From Triticum aestivum (taxonomy: Eukaryota; Streptophyta; Magnoliopsida; Poales; Poaceae), in assembly GCF_018294505.1 (NCBI RefSeq), contig NC_057813.1, positions 320,439,191-320,503,190 of the forward strand: a DNA stretch of 64,000 nucleotides. Direction: 5' to 3'. The position numbers and the translations under genes were made by a program. This document shows positions 1 through 10,622 of this stretch, piece after piece (position 1 is the stretch's first letter; every line of letters starts with the position of its first letter). The notes under the pieces were generated by a model. It was not told the origin of the DNA. It saw only the letters and a list, made by a program, of their open reading frames with translations, and did no database searches.

Positions 1-2
1 CC

Positions 3-3000
3 ATGGTTAAGGACAAGACGACGGCCCCGGAGCACGCGAAGAAAGCGATGGCAACATCGAAGGGCAAGAAGACGAGTCGGGGATCGTTGTCGAGGTCCGG
101 ATTGCCTCATGGTTGGATCCAGGGTGACTGGATTCGGTCCATGATCCAGAAAGAAGATCTGGAGGATCTGGTCACCGCAGGCTTGATTGCTGACGGGTCT
201 TGGAGATTGTCAGGGAACAAGATCGAGCCTCAGCCGTAGGAGGGTGAGTGTGTCTTCCTCGCAACTCATGTCGACTGTGGTTTTCCTTTGCCTCTGCATC
301 CTTTTTTCCGAGGTTTCCTGAACGTTTTTGGTGCCCAACTCCACCATTTTTCTCCCAACACTATCACATACCTTGCTGCGTATGTTTCTCTGTGTGAAAA
401 CTTCTTGGATTGTCGACCGCATTGGGGTCTATTCAAACACATCTTTACCTGTCGTTCCCAATCTGTGAAGAAGGTGAATCTGACTGACGAGAGTACGCAC
501 GTGATCCAAATGTGCGGGGGTTTAGGGATTAAGATGAGGGTTAGGAGTACTTTTCCCCCTATGACTCGTCCTGAGTCGGTTAGGGGATGGCAGTCGACCT
601 GGTTCTACTGCCAAGATATTACAACCCCCGGTCAGTCGACCGGTCTTCCTCCCTTCACCATGGATCGAGTCCAGCAATCTTCTTCATTGAACGTGACTAC
701 AGCAGAGAAAGTGTAGGTGTCCATGCTAGTTGAGCGGGTAGTCCAATTGGTCCGTGACGGTGTGACTGGCATAGTGGCTGCAAAGCATCACTGGAAACAA
801 AGATAACCACACGGGGTCCAGAAGAGTTGCACATTCGACGCCAAAAATGAGCCGGATAAGGTCTAACCCTTGTTACCGAGTGTCTTTTCATTATGATTTG
901 CAACTATCCTTGAATTCTGCTTGATGCTTGTTTAACTTCTTGCCTTGAAGATTTATACTGAAATGTACGTGATACCAAACGGTGAGCATGTCCAGGAGAG
1001 AGCAGAGAGCGCGGATGAGAATGCTGACTGGCAGTCTCCCGACGACGATGACGAGGAGAATGATGAGTTGGACGATGGTTAAGAAGTCGATTCACCACCT
1101 CGCATAAAATGCCGATCTAAACACTCTCACGACCCCTTAGGTGGGTGTAACAAGGTAGCTCCTCCAAGTGCGCAAGTGCAAAAATGCACTCGGACTTCGT
1201 CTCCGGAACTGTCTGAAAAGGTCGCCAAGCAGCCCAAGATCGCCCCCTCAAAGCCTCGGAAGACCTTGCCCAAGATCAAGATGGACGTTCCCGTCGCTTC
1301 TGCGTAAGTGCGTCATTTTTCTCTATGTTCCCGTCGACTCATTCCTCTGCTTGACCGAGTGGGTTCCGAATCTTTCGGTGCTGCGACTTGTGGGACCTCC
1401 ATGGACATTGACAAGGACAAAAACGATGAGGAAACTGAAGACGCGACCACTTCCAAAGAGGGTACAATTCTACAATCTTGTGTTTATTCTGTCGGTTGAA
1501 CTATCGGTCGACTGAACTCTTATGGTCGAGTCTTGTGCAGCACCACAAGATGTCATTGAACTTCCAGATGATGACGAAGAAATGCCTCAGAAGGTTACGA
1601 GAAGAAAGGGCAGGACTTCGAGCAGGAGAGCGCCTGTCAGTATGTTACCTCAGTCGATGTCAGCATCGGAAATAGTGATCCAGCAATCCGGAGATCGAGT
1701 TCGGGCTTAAGTTTCTTTTGCTGGTCCTGTGTCGACTGATCGTCCTTCGACGTCGATCGCTCAAGTCCCCGCTCCGTCCGTGCAACTCCATGCCTCATAT
1801 AATCTGGTTGCTCTGACTGTTCCACCAGCTCCACTCTTAGTTACCCATCATATCCCAGAAGACCCGATGGTGCTGCTAAGGAAGCTCTACTCCAAGCAGG
1901 CTTTATGATGGATCAAATGAAGGTGGTGCATGAGGCTAGCAAGGCTGCCTATGATGCCAGCTCTGCTCTGCAGATCAATGTCAAGGTCAGTTGATTTCCG
2001 ACTGATCTTTCAGCTTGATATCTATTCTCTTACTATATGGTATTTGGAAACTGCTGCTTTATTATCCGTAAGATGTCTGTGGATGAGCGTTTTGGATCCT
2101 TTTATGTGCATCTATCATGAGTCTGCACTTTATACCCATACACCCACTGGCTGTTTTAACTTTTGCTAAATAATTCTTCCAGTTTAGCCGACCAGGTCGA
2201 GTCAAGTGTATCTTTGAACCAGTGGGGGCATGCAGAGTGCATCCAGTGGGTTTAGTCCCTGAGACCGCCGTCGAATGTTTGGTTCGGCGGGGGTCTTTAT
2301 CAAATGTCTCTTTATAGTTCTTTTACTCAGTCAGAATAGATCGTGCCGAGTGGGATCTAGACCAGTGGGGGCACGCTGAGTGCACCCACTGGTGTAGCCC
2401 CCAAGACCGCAGTCGGCAAGGGTCTGAGAATCTCTTCTTTTTTTTACTCGTGCTGGGCAGACCATGCTGAGTGGGAAATCGGACCAGTGGGGGCACGCCA
2501 AGTGCACCCACTGGGTGTAGTCCCCAAGAATACTATTGAATGTTTGATTCGGCAGTAGTCTTAGAACACTTTTTGCTGTAATTGACCTTTGTTTCTATCG
2601 ACTGACGTGTCTTATTTGTTGACTGCAGAAATCTTGCGAGCTCGGGGCCCAATTTGCTGAATTGAAGAAGAAGCAGATCAGTCTCAACCTCGATCTGGAG
2701 CTGGCAAAGAAGAACCTTCAGAAGGCCAAGGATGACGTAGCTGCTATGGGAGGTGATAACTTGTCGACTATCCATCTTATAATTTATTTTCTTTTAGCCT
2801 TTTGAATCGAGTGACTCCACTCAAAAATATGTGCGTAGTGAAAATCGTCAACTCCAAGCTCGTCTGAAGAATGTTATTTCTTTATTCAAAATGAAACAGG
2901 CTCTAGAGCAGAAGGACCTTGACCTTGCCACAACGCAGAGGGAGGCGCGTGAGAAAACTAAACTTGCCAACAAGGAGCTAGCTTCAGTCAGCAAGTTGGA

Positions 3001-3738
3001 AGAGGAAAGCGCCCAGTTGAAGACTGCTGTTAACGAAGCCAACAAAGAAGTCACGCAGCTGAAGAAGGACAAAGAGGCCCTATCTGACAAGGTTGGAGAT
3101 CTCACCCGAAAGAGGGGTGAACTGGAGGCTTATCTGGGAGGACTCGCCAAGAAGATGTTCCTGACACCTGAAGGTACTTTCTCTTGTCTGACTGATTTGT
3201 AACTGTCGACTCATCATGTAACTGCCGACTCACCATTTTTCCGGGTGTGCAGAATTCTTTCAAGACTTTGAGGCAGAGACTGGGCGCATCGAGGCGGACC
3301 TGGACCCCATAAAATCTCCCGTCAAGGGTGAAGTTGCGATGAACGTGCTGCGATTGGAGTCTCGCCTTGCCAGCGTTACAGATTATCTTGGTCATCTGAA
3401 AGTGGCGGTCTCGCAGATTGACACGGAGCTCTAGCCTCGAGTGACGTTCCAGAACAATCTCGAGTCACTGATGACTCGACTCAAAGAAATCCCTGGTCGA
3501 GTGTAAGAGTGGAAAAAGTCGTCTGCTTGTTGTGGCGCTGATGTGGCTCTGTCCCTTGTCTGAGTCCATTGCAAGGAGGTCAGGGAAGATAAGCTGGCAG
3601 CTCTCAAAGTTGCCAACACCAAGAAGCTTCAATTCCAGTCCTTCATTGAGACCTTTATCGATGTTTCCACTCGTATTGTAGACGGTATCGACCTCGACAG
3701 CTTCGTCGAGCCTGGAAGCCCTCCTCCTAGCGAGTGAA
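3..3738 (+). pseudogene. Spliced PF04195-type (putative gypsy-type transposon) protein gene, degenerate
   Basis: The N-terminal part (about 3-830) stays in one frame apart from stops at 237-239 and 714-716. It shows the family's core around 288-560 (HPFFRGFLNVFGAQLHH, CENFLDCRPHWGLFKHIF) and a GWQSTWFYC motif near 580-610. Acidic and basic linkers follow, then long coiled-coil exons. Splice signals are visible: GTAAGT at about 1305, a pyrimidine-rich stretch ending GCAG before 1541, GACTGCAG before 2629 with GGTGATAAC near 2751, and GTGTGCAG before 3253. The exon at about 2828-3172 is heptad-like (KQALEQKDLDLATTQREA). The last exon runs to about 3738 and has further stops near 3432, 3504 and 3560. 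Function is unknown; proteins of this family are known from retrotransposons. The many stops say it is dead. Exon limits are approximate. Confidence 0.65.
2216..2575 (+). repeat. Three diverged ~120-140-bp tandem units inside an intron
   Basis: The phrase 'accagtgggggca' recurs at about 2218, 2361 and 2483. Each time it is followed by 'gtgcaYcca(c)tggg', 'gtagtccc..agac/aat' and a 'ttcggc..gggtct'-like tail. Spacing is 143 and 122 bp. The array sits between coding exons of the PF04195-type gene, so it lengthens an intron and breaks no exon. Confidence 0.7.
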
Positions 3739-4017
3739 CAAACTTTATGCCTCACCTTTATTTGCATCGGAATGCCAAGTGATTTTGTAACCATTAAGCT
3801 CTTTTGGGACTGACGCCTGAGTACTTTCGTTCATGGTTCTAAACTTGGTTTTTCTTGAATATGGTTGTGTTGTCTTCACGACTTTTAGATCAATTAACTC
3901 CGAGTGCAACTTGATTTCTCACTTGGATTAGACATTGTACTTGTGACGCAGCTCTGACGAGAGGGCCGTGAATAGGAGCACTAGGCGTACTGGACTTGCA
4001 CCTCATCGTCCTTGTGG
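3739..4017. other. Non-coding sequence after the PF04195-type gene
   Basis: No open frame or RNA gene is recognisable. A phrase like the 43-bp unit below ('ttgtacttgtgacgcagctctga') already appears at about 3934-3956, so decayed repeat units probably start here. Confidence 0.4.
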
Positions 4018-4232
4018 ATCAGGATGGAACGGATGTTATACTTGTGATGCAGCTCCAAGGATTAGGACAGAGCGGACGTTGTATTTGTGATGCAGGTCCG
4101 AGGATTAGGATGGAGCGGACGTTGTACTTGTGACGCAGCTCCGAGGATTAGGATGGAGCGGACGTTGTACTTGTAATGCAGCTCTGAGGATTAGGATGGA
4201 ACGGATGTTGTACTTGTGATGCAGCTCCCAGG
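4018..4232 (+). repeat. 43-bp tandem array, about 5 copies
   Basis: The unit starts 'gattaggatggagcggacg' and continues 'ttgtacttgtgatgcagctc'. It recurs at 4060, 4103, 4146 and 4189, exactly 43 bp apart, with a diverged copy before. Copies differ at a few bases. It lies directly before the 72-bp array, in the likely 3' untranslated region of element A. Confidence 0.9.
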
Positions 4233-4240
4233 ATCTTTGT

Positions 4241-4983
4241 AACTTAGGCGAATTAGATTCACAGCTAAGCTTCCGAGTGAGAGGGTTGCTCCCCACTCGG
4301 AATGGTTTTTTAACTTAGGCAAGTACGGGGTTGCAGCTAAGCCCCCGAGTGGGAGGATTGCTCTCCTCTCGGAGTTGTTTTTAAACTTAGGCGAGAACAG
4401 GGTCGCAGCTAAGCCCCTCAGTGGGAGGATTGCTCTCCACTCGGAATGGTTTTCTAACTTAGGCGAGTATGGGGTCATAGCTAAGCCCCCGAGTGGGAGG
4501 ATCGCTCTCCACTCAGAATGGTTTTTTTAACTTAGGCGAGTACGGGGTCGCATCTAAGCCCCCGAGTGGGAGGATCCCTCTCCACTCGGAATGGTTTTTT
4601 AACTTAGGTGAGTACGGTGTCGCAGCTAAGCCCCAGAGTGGGAGGATTGCTCTCCATTTGGAGTGGTTTTTTAACTTAGGTGAGTATGGGGTCGCAGCTA
4701 AGCCCCTGAGTGGGAGGATCGCTCTCCACTCGGAATGGTTTTTTAACTTAGGCGAGTACGGGGTCGCACCTAAGCCCCCAAGAGGGAGGTTGCTCTCCAC
4801 TCGGAGTGTGTTTTTTAACTTAGGCGAGTACAGGGTCGCGACTAATCCCCCGGGTGGGAGGATCGCTCTCCTCTCAGAATGGATTTTTAACTTAGGCGAG
4901 TACGAGGTCGCATCTAAGCTCCCGAGTGGGAGGATTGCTCTCCACTCAGAGTGGTTTTTTAACTTAGGTGAGTATAGGATCGC
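4241..4983 (+). repeat. 72-73-bp tandem array, about 10 copies
   Basis: Each unit has 'taacttaggcgagtacgggg', 'tcgcagctaagcccc', 'gagtgggagga' and 'tgctctccactcggaatggt'. Starts are near 4243, 4311, 4386, 4455, 4529, 4601, 4674, 4746, 4819, 4890 and 4962. Because 72 is a multiple of 3, long spurious frames run through it on both strands. The last unit is cut by the Fatima-1 LTR at 4984. Arrays in this position are known for Tat-lineage elements and can seed satellites. Confidence 0.92.
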
Positions 4984-5438
4984 TGAGGGAGTCCCGGATT
5001 AGGGGGTCCTCGGACAGCCGGACTATATGCTTATGCTGGACTATTGGACTATGAAGATACAAGATTTTTTCGGGTGGGAATCTCCTTTGCGTTGAAGGCA
5101 AGCTTGGCAATTTGGATATGTATATTTCCTTCTCTGTAACTAACTCTGTTGTAACCCTAGCCCCCTTCGGTGTCTATATAAACCGGAGGGTTTAGTCCAT
5201 AGGACAACAACAATCATAATCATAGGGTAGCTTCTAGAGTTTAGCCTCTACGATATCGTGGTAGATCAAGTCTTGTAATACTCATATCATCAAGATCAAT
5301 CAAGCAGGAAGTAGGGTATTACCTCCATAGAGAGGGCCCGAACCTGGGTAACATTGTGTCCCCCGCCTCCTGTTACCATTAGCCTTAGACACACAGTTCG
5401 GGACCCCCTACCCGGGATCGCCAGTTTTGACACCGACA
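4984..5438 (+). repeat. 5' LTR of Fatima-1
   Basis: It starts TGAGGGAGTCC and ends CACCGACA. It aligns along its length with the Fatima-2 LTR at 40523-40993, including the tract 'gagggcccgaacctgggtaa' and the TATA region. The next bases are a putative primer binding site. Confidence 0.9.
5175..5182 (+). promoter_or_regulatory. TATA box of the Fatima-1 LTR
   Basis: TATATAAA lies within 'gtgtctatataaaccgg', in the middle of the LTR as expected for a polymerase II LTR promoter. The same motif sits at 40729-40736 in the Fatima-2 LTR. Confidence 0.7.
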
Positions 5439-5460
5439 TTGGTGCTTTCACTGAGAGTTC
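5439..5460 (+). promoter_or_regulatory. Putative primer binding site of Fatima-1
   Basis: The sequence directly after the LTR starts 'ttggtgctttcactgagag'. Fatima-2 has the same site at 40994 with one difference. Position supports a primer site; I could not assign the tRNA. Confidence 0.55.
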
Positions 5461-5482
5461 CACTGTGTCGTCACGGTAAGGT

Positions 5483-6278
5483 TTGATCGCTCCTTCAGTC
5501 ATCTACAACGATGTGATCCAGGGTGGGGTTTTCCTCCCCAGACGGATCTTCGTATTCGGCGGCTTCGCACTGCGAGCCAACTCGCTTGGCCATCTGGAGC
5601 AGATCGATAGCTACGCCCCTGGCCATCGGGTCAGGTTTGGAAGCTTGAACTACACTGCCGACATCCGCGGAGACTTGATCTTCGACGGATTCGTGCCCAT
5701 GACAGGTGTGCAGTACAATCACGATGATCATTACTTAGATCTGCCATCAGACGGTGTTTGGGAGATCACACCTGCAGCTGCCCCGACTCTAAATCCGGAG
5801 CAGACCGTGCCTTCCGTGGAAGGGTGGATGGACCCCTCCACGGAGGCCGCACACTCAATGGCGATAGAGCTGAACACAGATCTCACTTCCAAGGAGGACT
5901 GCACCTTCGGACCCTTGGACTCGTCTCCGGCTAGGGGCTCCAAACTGCGTGCATCTGTGCTCACTGAACTTGATTGGGCACCGATCATGGAGATTAGCTC
6001 CGCGGATATCTTTCAGCACTCGCCCTTGGGCGATGTGCTGAACTCACTAAAATCTCTCTCCCTGTCAGGAGACCCTTGGCCGAACTATATCCGGCTTGAG
6101 TGGGAAGCGGACGACGAAGAAATTCGTTACGCACCCACCACCCACTTGATAGCCACTGTAGATGACTTAACCGACATGCTTGATTTTGACTCCGAAGACA
6201 TCGATGGTATGGACGACGATGCCGGAGAAGAACATGAACCACTGCCCATAGGGTGCTGGACAGCCACCTCATCATATG

Positions 6279-6310
<32 letters not shown>

Positions 6311-6327
6311 ATATATATATATGTATG

Positions 6328-6372
<45 letters not shown>

Positions 6373-8881
6373 CACACCCAAAGAAAGCAATGGCGATGAG
6401 GCAATGGAGGATAATCCCCTTGAGAAGCAATCTAAGCGTCGGCGTCAGTGGCACCGCTCTAAGCCTCGCCATAGCAAAAATAGCGATACCGACACAAGAG
6501 ACAATAGCAGTCCGGATGATGCCGAAGACGAAAACAATCCCGCCCAGCCAAGCTTCGAGCAAGCCGGACGGGAGGATGGGCAAGCTAGCCCTGATAAACA
6601 GGCAATGGATGGAGACTCGGAGGATGACAATTACATGCCCCTCTCCGAAGATGAGGTGAGCCTCGGCGACAAAGAATTCATCATGCCTGAGGATCCCGTC
6701 GAGCAGGAGCGCTTCAAGCGTCGGCTTATAGCCACTGCAAAAAGCCTGAAGAAAAAACAGCAGCAGCTTCAAGCTGATCAAGATATGCTAACGGATAGAT
6801 GGACTGAGGTCCTGCCTGCCAAGGAATACGGACTCGAGCACCCAACCAAAAGTTACCCGAAGCGCAGGTTGTTACCTCAATTTGAGTGGGAGGCAATAGA
6901 GCCTACACTACCAGCGTAGGATGCGGCTAACAGGCCACCTTGTGGCCGAGACAAAGCGGCGTATCAGCCCGAACACAAGCCCGCACCGCCTCACCAATCA
7001 AACAAAAACACGAAGGACCGGGGCTACACGCACGACCTGCGAGACGAGTTGGAAAACAAAGCAAGATAGTCAAGATCGATCTAGGGATCACGGGGGCGTG
7101 CCCCAACGCGCGACGAAGACCGCCATGCCGGATACACTAAATACAAATCTGGCTGGGACAAATACAACAGACCAGATTCATTTGAACTGTGTCGTGATAT
7201 AGCTCGACATAGAGGCGCCGCACACCCCCTATGCTTCACTGATGAAGTAATGGAGCAGGAGTTCCAAGAAGGGTTTAAACCCGTGAACATGGAACCATAT
7301 GATGGAACAACAGACCCCGCGGTATGGATCGAAGATTTCCTTCTCCACATTCATATGGCTCGCGGCGATGATATGCATGCCATCAAGTACCTCCCCCTAA
7401 AACTCAAAGGACCGGCTCGGCATTGGCTCAATAGTCTGCCGGCAAACTCCATCGGCAGTTGGGAGAACCTGGAAGACGCATTCCTTGTCAACTTCTAGGG
7501 TACTTATGTGCGACCACCGGATGGTGATGACTTAAGTCACATAACCCAACCGCCCGGAGAGTCAGCCAGAAAATTCTGGACTCGGTTCTTAACTAAAATG
7601 AACCAAATCATAGACTGTCCGGATGCCGAAGCCCTAGCGGCCTTTAAGCATAACATCCGTGACGAATGGCTTGCCCGACACCTCGGCCAAGAGAAGACGA
7701 AATCCATGGCAGCCCTTACGACGCTCATGACCAGCTTTTGTGCGAGCGAGGACAGCTGGTTTGCTCGCAGCAACAGCACATCAAGAAATCCTGGCACTTC
7801 AGACGCCAGACATAGCAACGGCAAGCCCCGACGCAATAGACACAAGCATCACAATAATGGGTATAGCACCGAGGACACGGCCGTCAATGTCGGATTCAGT
7901 GGCTCCAAGACTAGTCAACGGAAAAAGCCATTTAAAAGAAACAATCCGGGTCCGTCCAGTTTGGACCGCATACTCGATCGCTCATGTCAAATCCACGGCA
8001 CCCCCGATAAACCAGCCAACCACACCAACGGAGAATGTTGGGTATTTAAACAGGACGGCAAGTTGAATGCAGAAAACAAGGAAAAGGGGCCGCATAGTGA
8101 TGACGACGAGGTGCCCCGGCCGCCGAACACAGGAGGACAGAAGAAATTTCCTCCCCATGTGAAAACGGTAAATATGATATACGCCACCCATATTCAGCGG
8201 AAGCGTGCACTAAGGGACGTCTACGCGATGGAGCCAGTCGCCCTAAAGTTCATCCCATGGTCTTCTTGCCCGATCACCTTTGATCGCAGGGACCATCCAA
8301 CCAGTATCCGTCATGGCGGTTCGGCCGCACTGGTCCTTGACCCTATCATTGACGGATTCCACCTGACACGAGTCCTCATGGACGGTGGCGGCATACTGAA
8401 CCTGCTTCATCAGGATAGAGTGCGCAAAATGGGCATCGATCCCTCAAGGATCAAACCCACCAAAACCACCTTTAAAGGTGTCATACCAGGTGTAGAGGCC
8501 TGTTGCACGGGCTCAGTCACACTGGAAGTAGTCTTCGGATCTCCGGACAACTTCTGAAGTGAGGAGTTAATCTTTGATAGCGTCCCATTCCGCAGTGGTT
8601 ATCATGCACTGCTAGGACGAACCGCATTTGCTCGATTCAATGCGGTGCCATGCTACGCCTATCTCAAGCTCAAGAGGCCCGGACCTCTCGGGGTTATAAC
8701 AGTCAATGGAAACACAGAGCGCTCCCTCCGCATGGAGGAGCACATTGCGGCCCTCGCAGCAGAAGTACAGAGCAGCCTCCTTAAGCAGACCTCTAATTCG
8801 GCAATAAAGCCCCCGGACACCATCAAGCGAGTCCGAAGTACCCTGCAACAGGATCATCCGGCCCGTCCAGAGCTGGCCTAG
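5483..8881 (+). pseudogene. gag-protease polyprotein of Fatima-1, five in-frame stops
   Basis: One reading frame spans the whole region without a frameshift, but stops lie at 6917-6919, 7067-7069, 7082-7084, 7496-7498 and 8555-8557. The N-terminal 480 codons are acidic and low-complexity with a KRRRQWHRSKPRHSK basic patch. The conserved gag core is at 7262-7900 (DGTTDPAVWIEDFLLHIHMARG; ARKFWTRFLT), with a C-x2-H zinc-knuckle-like cluster near 7984-8040. The aspartic protease motif is at 8375-8400 (LMDGGG; Fatima-2 has DGGS). The likely initiator ATG of Fatima-2 (41041) reads ATC here (5486-5488). No reverse transcriptase follows. The frame holds an AT microsatellite at 6279-6370. Confidence 0.85.
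6279..6370. repeat. (TA)n/(ATGT)n microsatellite inside gag
   Basis: Alternating TA with short ATGTATGT runs fills 92 bp. At the equivalent place Fatima-2 has only 'tcatatgacatatacatgg' (about 41821-41839). The expansion keeps the gag frame and would add about 30 alternating Tyr/Ile residues. Confidence 0.95.
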
Positions 8882-10068
8882 CAATTCGGCCTCCGTCCTA
8901 GTCCCAGTCAAGCGGTGAAATTTGTGCCAGACATACATAATTACACACTTAAAATACCATGGGCATAGGTGGAGGCACAGCTAGAATGCGGTCCACAATG
9001 CGGCTCAACCGCCCCAGGACCTGTATAGCTTCACTCTTTTCTTTCTTTCAGGTCCCTATCTTATTATAACCTGATTATCGGACCCATCATGAGACGGAAA
9101 CACCAAGGAGGCAAGGAGCTTTGACGTACGAGAGAATCCCCAGGTGGTCTCTGATAACGATCGTAATACCTGTTTTACATACCCACACGCAGCTCGCTCT
9201 TGGTTAGGACATGTCAAATGGTCCTATTTTGCTTATCGCACTACTTGTATACATACGCCTTGACATATCATTCAAATAAGAAGGGAAAATAATGTGCAGC
9301 GTCAGCTTATTACTACATTCCTTTTTCTCTTTTCCTTGACTATTTATGTATTACAAATTGCACCCGTACATTTTGGTACGTTCAGTTCGCCAGGGGCTTC
9401 AGTGTACCCCATAACACGGCAAGAAAAGTCTGAACACTTTCGACAGTGCGGCACCCCGAACTTATAGCATTATACGCATCTGCTCCGAATCATGTCTTGG
9501 GTCAATAGTTGGGTTGCCCGGCTCCCATGTTTTGCTGCCTTACGTTCTGCTATATCGACTAAGGAGGCACATGGAGAACTACTGCAATTGTGTCCCGGTT
9601 CTTCTGGACGAGCACCTCAGTAGAGAAAGCCGTCATGATACGGCGAGAGCTGGTCGCTGTTCGAGAGGTTTCAAATCCTTAAAGATTTTTTCCGCTTCGG
9701 GCGAGGAAACGGTCTTTGTCCGATTTAGGCGTGTATAGCACCCCAAGTCCGGCCTTCCGAATACCAGGGGCTATGCCAAAGTTTAAAATTATAGAACTTC
9801 TATGGCTAAGTGAGGGTGATAAAGCTGTATAGTCCGATTGCCTTGTTTGTTGCGCTAAACACTTCCTTAAAGGGCCAAAAATTTGGATAAAGAGTATTTA
9901 GATATATCCCGAACACCCCGGTACTAGTTACATGGGGGCAGAAGCCGACGACTGGCCAACTCTCAGATTTTATAAGTGGCAGTACAAAATGTAAAATTTT
10001 AAATCTAACAAGCGTTATATTGTGCAAATGAACTTGTTTCATAGTACAGGATAAAATGAGTGCATTCA
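8882..10068. other. Spacer between gag-protease and the antisense gene of Fatima-1
   Basis: No domain is recognisable. The sequence aligns with the same spacer in Fatima-2 (44297-44880 joined to 57935-58570), for example 'gcggcaccccgaacttatag' at 9449. Both therefore descend from one element plan in which pol is absent. Short frames here look like chance. Confidence 0.6.
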
Positions 10069-10622
10069 CTAAAAAATTACATCCTTCGCACATTGCTCTG
10101 CCACAAGGCGGGAGCCCTTCAGGACGCTGTCATAATATTTTTCGGGGTGGAGGTGCTCCTTGCCCTTCGGTGACCCCTCCATCATCAGCTTCTCGACATC
10201 CATATTCGCCCGGTACACTTCCGCGCGGGCGAAGGCCATGCACGCACCCTCAATGCAAACTGAGTGCTTTGTGACTTCAAGCCACGGGAAGGAATTTACA
10301 AGCCGCTTCACGAGGCCTAAGTAGCTGCTGGGCAAAAGGCTCGGCAGGCCATAGCCGGACTATGAGGTCCTTCACGGCCAGTTCGGCTGCCTTGTGCAGT
10401 TTGACCAGTTCCTTCAGCCGGTCGCTCAAGGGCATGGGATGTTCTGTCCCAAGATCCTGAGACCAGAACAACTTCTCCGACGAGCTCTCTTCTTTGGCCC
10501 AGTAGAACTATGCGGCATCAGATCTGCTGCGCGGTAGATCTGCAAACGCTCCTGGAGAGCTCCAAATTTGGGTAAGTAAAAGGAAAGTCTCCTTCACATG
10601 CTTGCTTTGCATAATGAATGCC
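10069..10622 (-). pseudogene. C-terminal part of the antisense PF04195-type gene of Fatima-1
   Basis: Read on the minus strand, 10617-10277 and 10335-10069 give the conserved C-terminal region (HPMPLSDRLKELVKLHKAAE; SVCIEGACMAFARAEV; ending AKDVIF) but in two frames, so a frameshift lies near 10330. The Fatima-2 counterparts are 58570-59399 and 62635-63464. The gene continues at 25944 beyond the Sabrina-like insertion, which entered the codons before the residues FIMQSKH. Function is unknown. Confidence 0.75.
10618..10622. repeat. Target site duplication of the Sabrina-like element (left; right at 25944-25948)
   Basis: 'atgcc' directly precedes the element at 10618-10622 and directly follows it at 25944-25948. 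Removing the element rejoins a Fatima coding sequence that matches Fatima-2 at 59120-59135. Confidence 0.93.

Larger units (their letters stand above)
1..4983. mobile_element. Element A: partial gypsy-type retrotransposon interrupted by Fatima-1
   Basis: No LTR of this element lies in the window. The region holds a broken, intron-containing PF04195-type gene on the + strand (about 3-3738), then non-coding sequence with a 43-bp and a 72-bp tandem array. In Tat-lineage plant gypsy elements, genes of this type lie antisense to gag-pol, and the 3' untranslated region often carries tandem repeats. Element A is therefore probably a minus-strand Tat-type element seen from its 3' half; that orientation is inference. 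Its right edge is the Fatima-1 LTR, which landed inside a 72-bp repeat unit after 'gatcgc'. The rest should resume beyond the window. Confidence 0.6.

Noticed and set aside
4018..4983. CRISPR-like array
   Set aside because: Units are contiguous with no unique spacers, and the sequence is plant nuclear DNA.
4493..5002. 169-aa + strand frame (and 95-aa minus frames) with a 24-residue repeat, as a possible repeat protein
   Set aside because: It is produced by the 72-bp DNA array, whose length is a multiple of 3. Frames open on both strands, and the frame runs into the Fatima-1 LTR.
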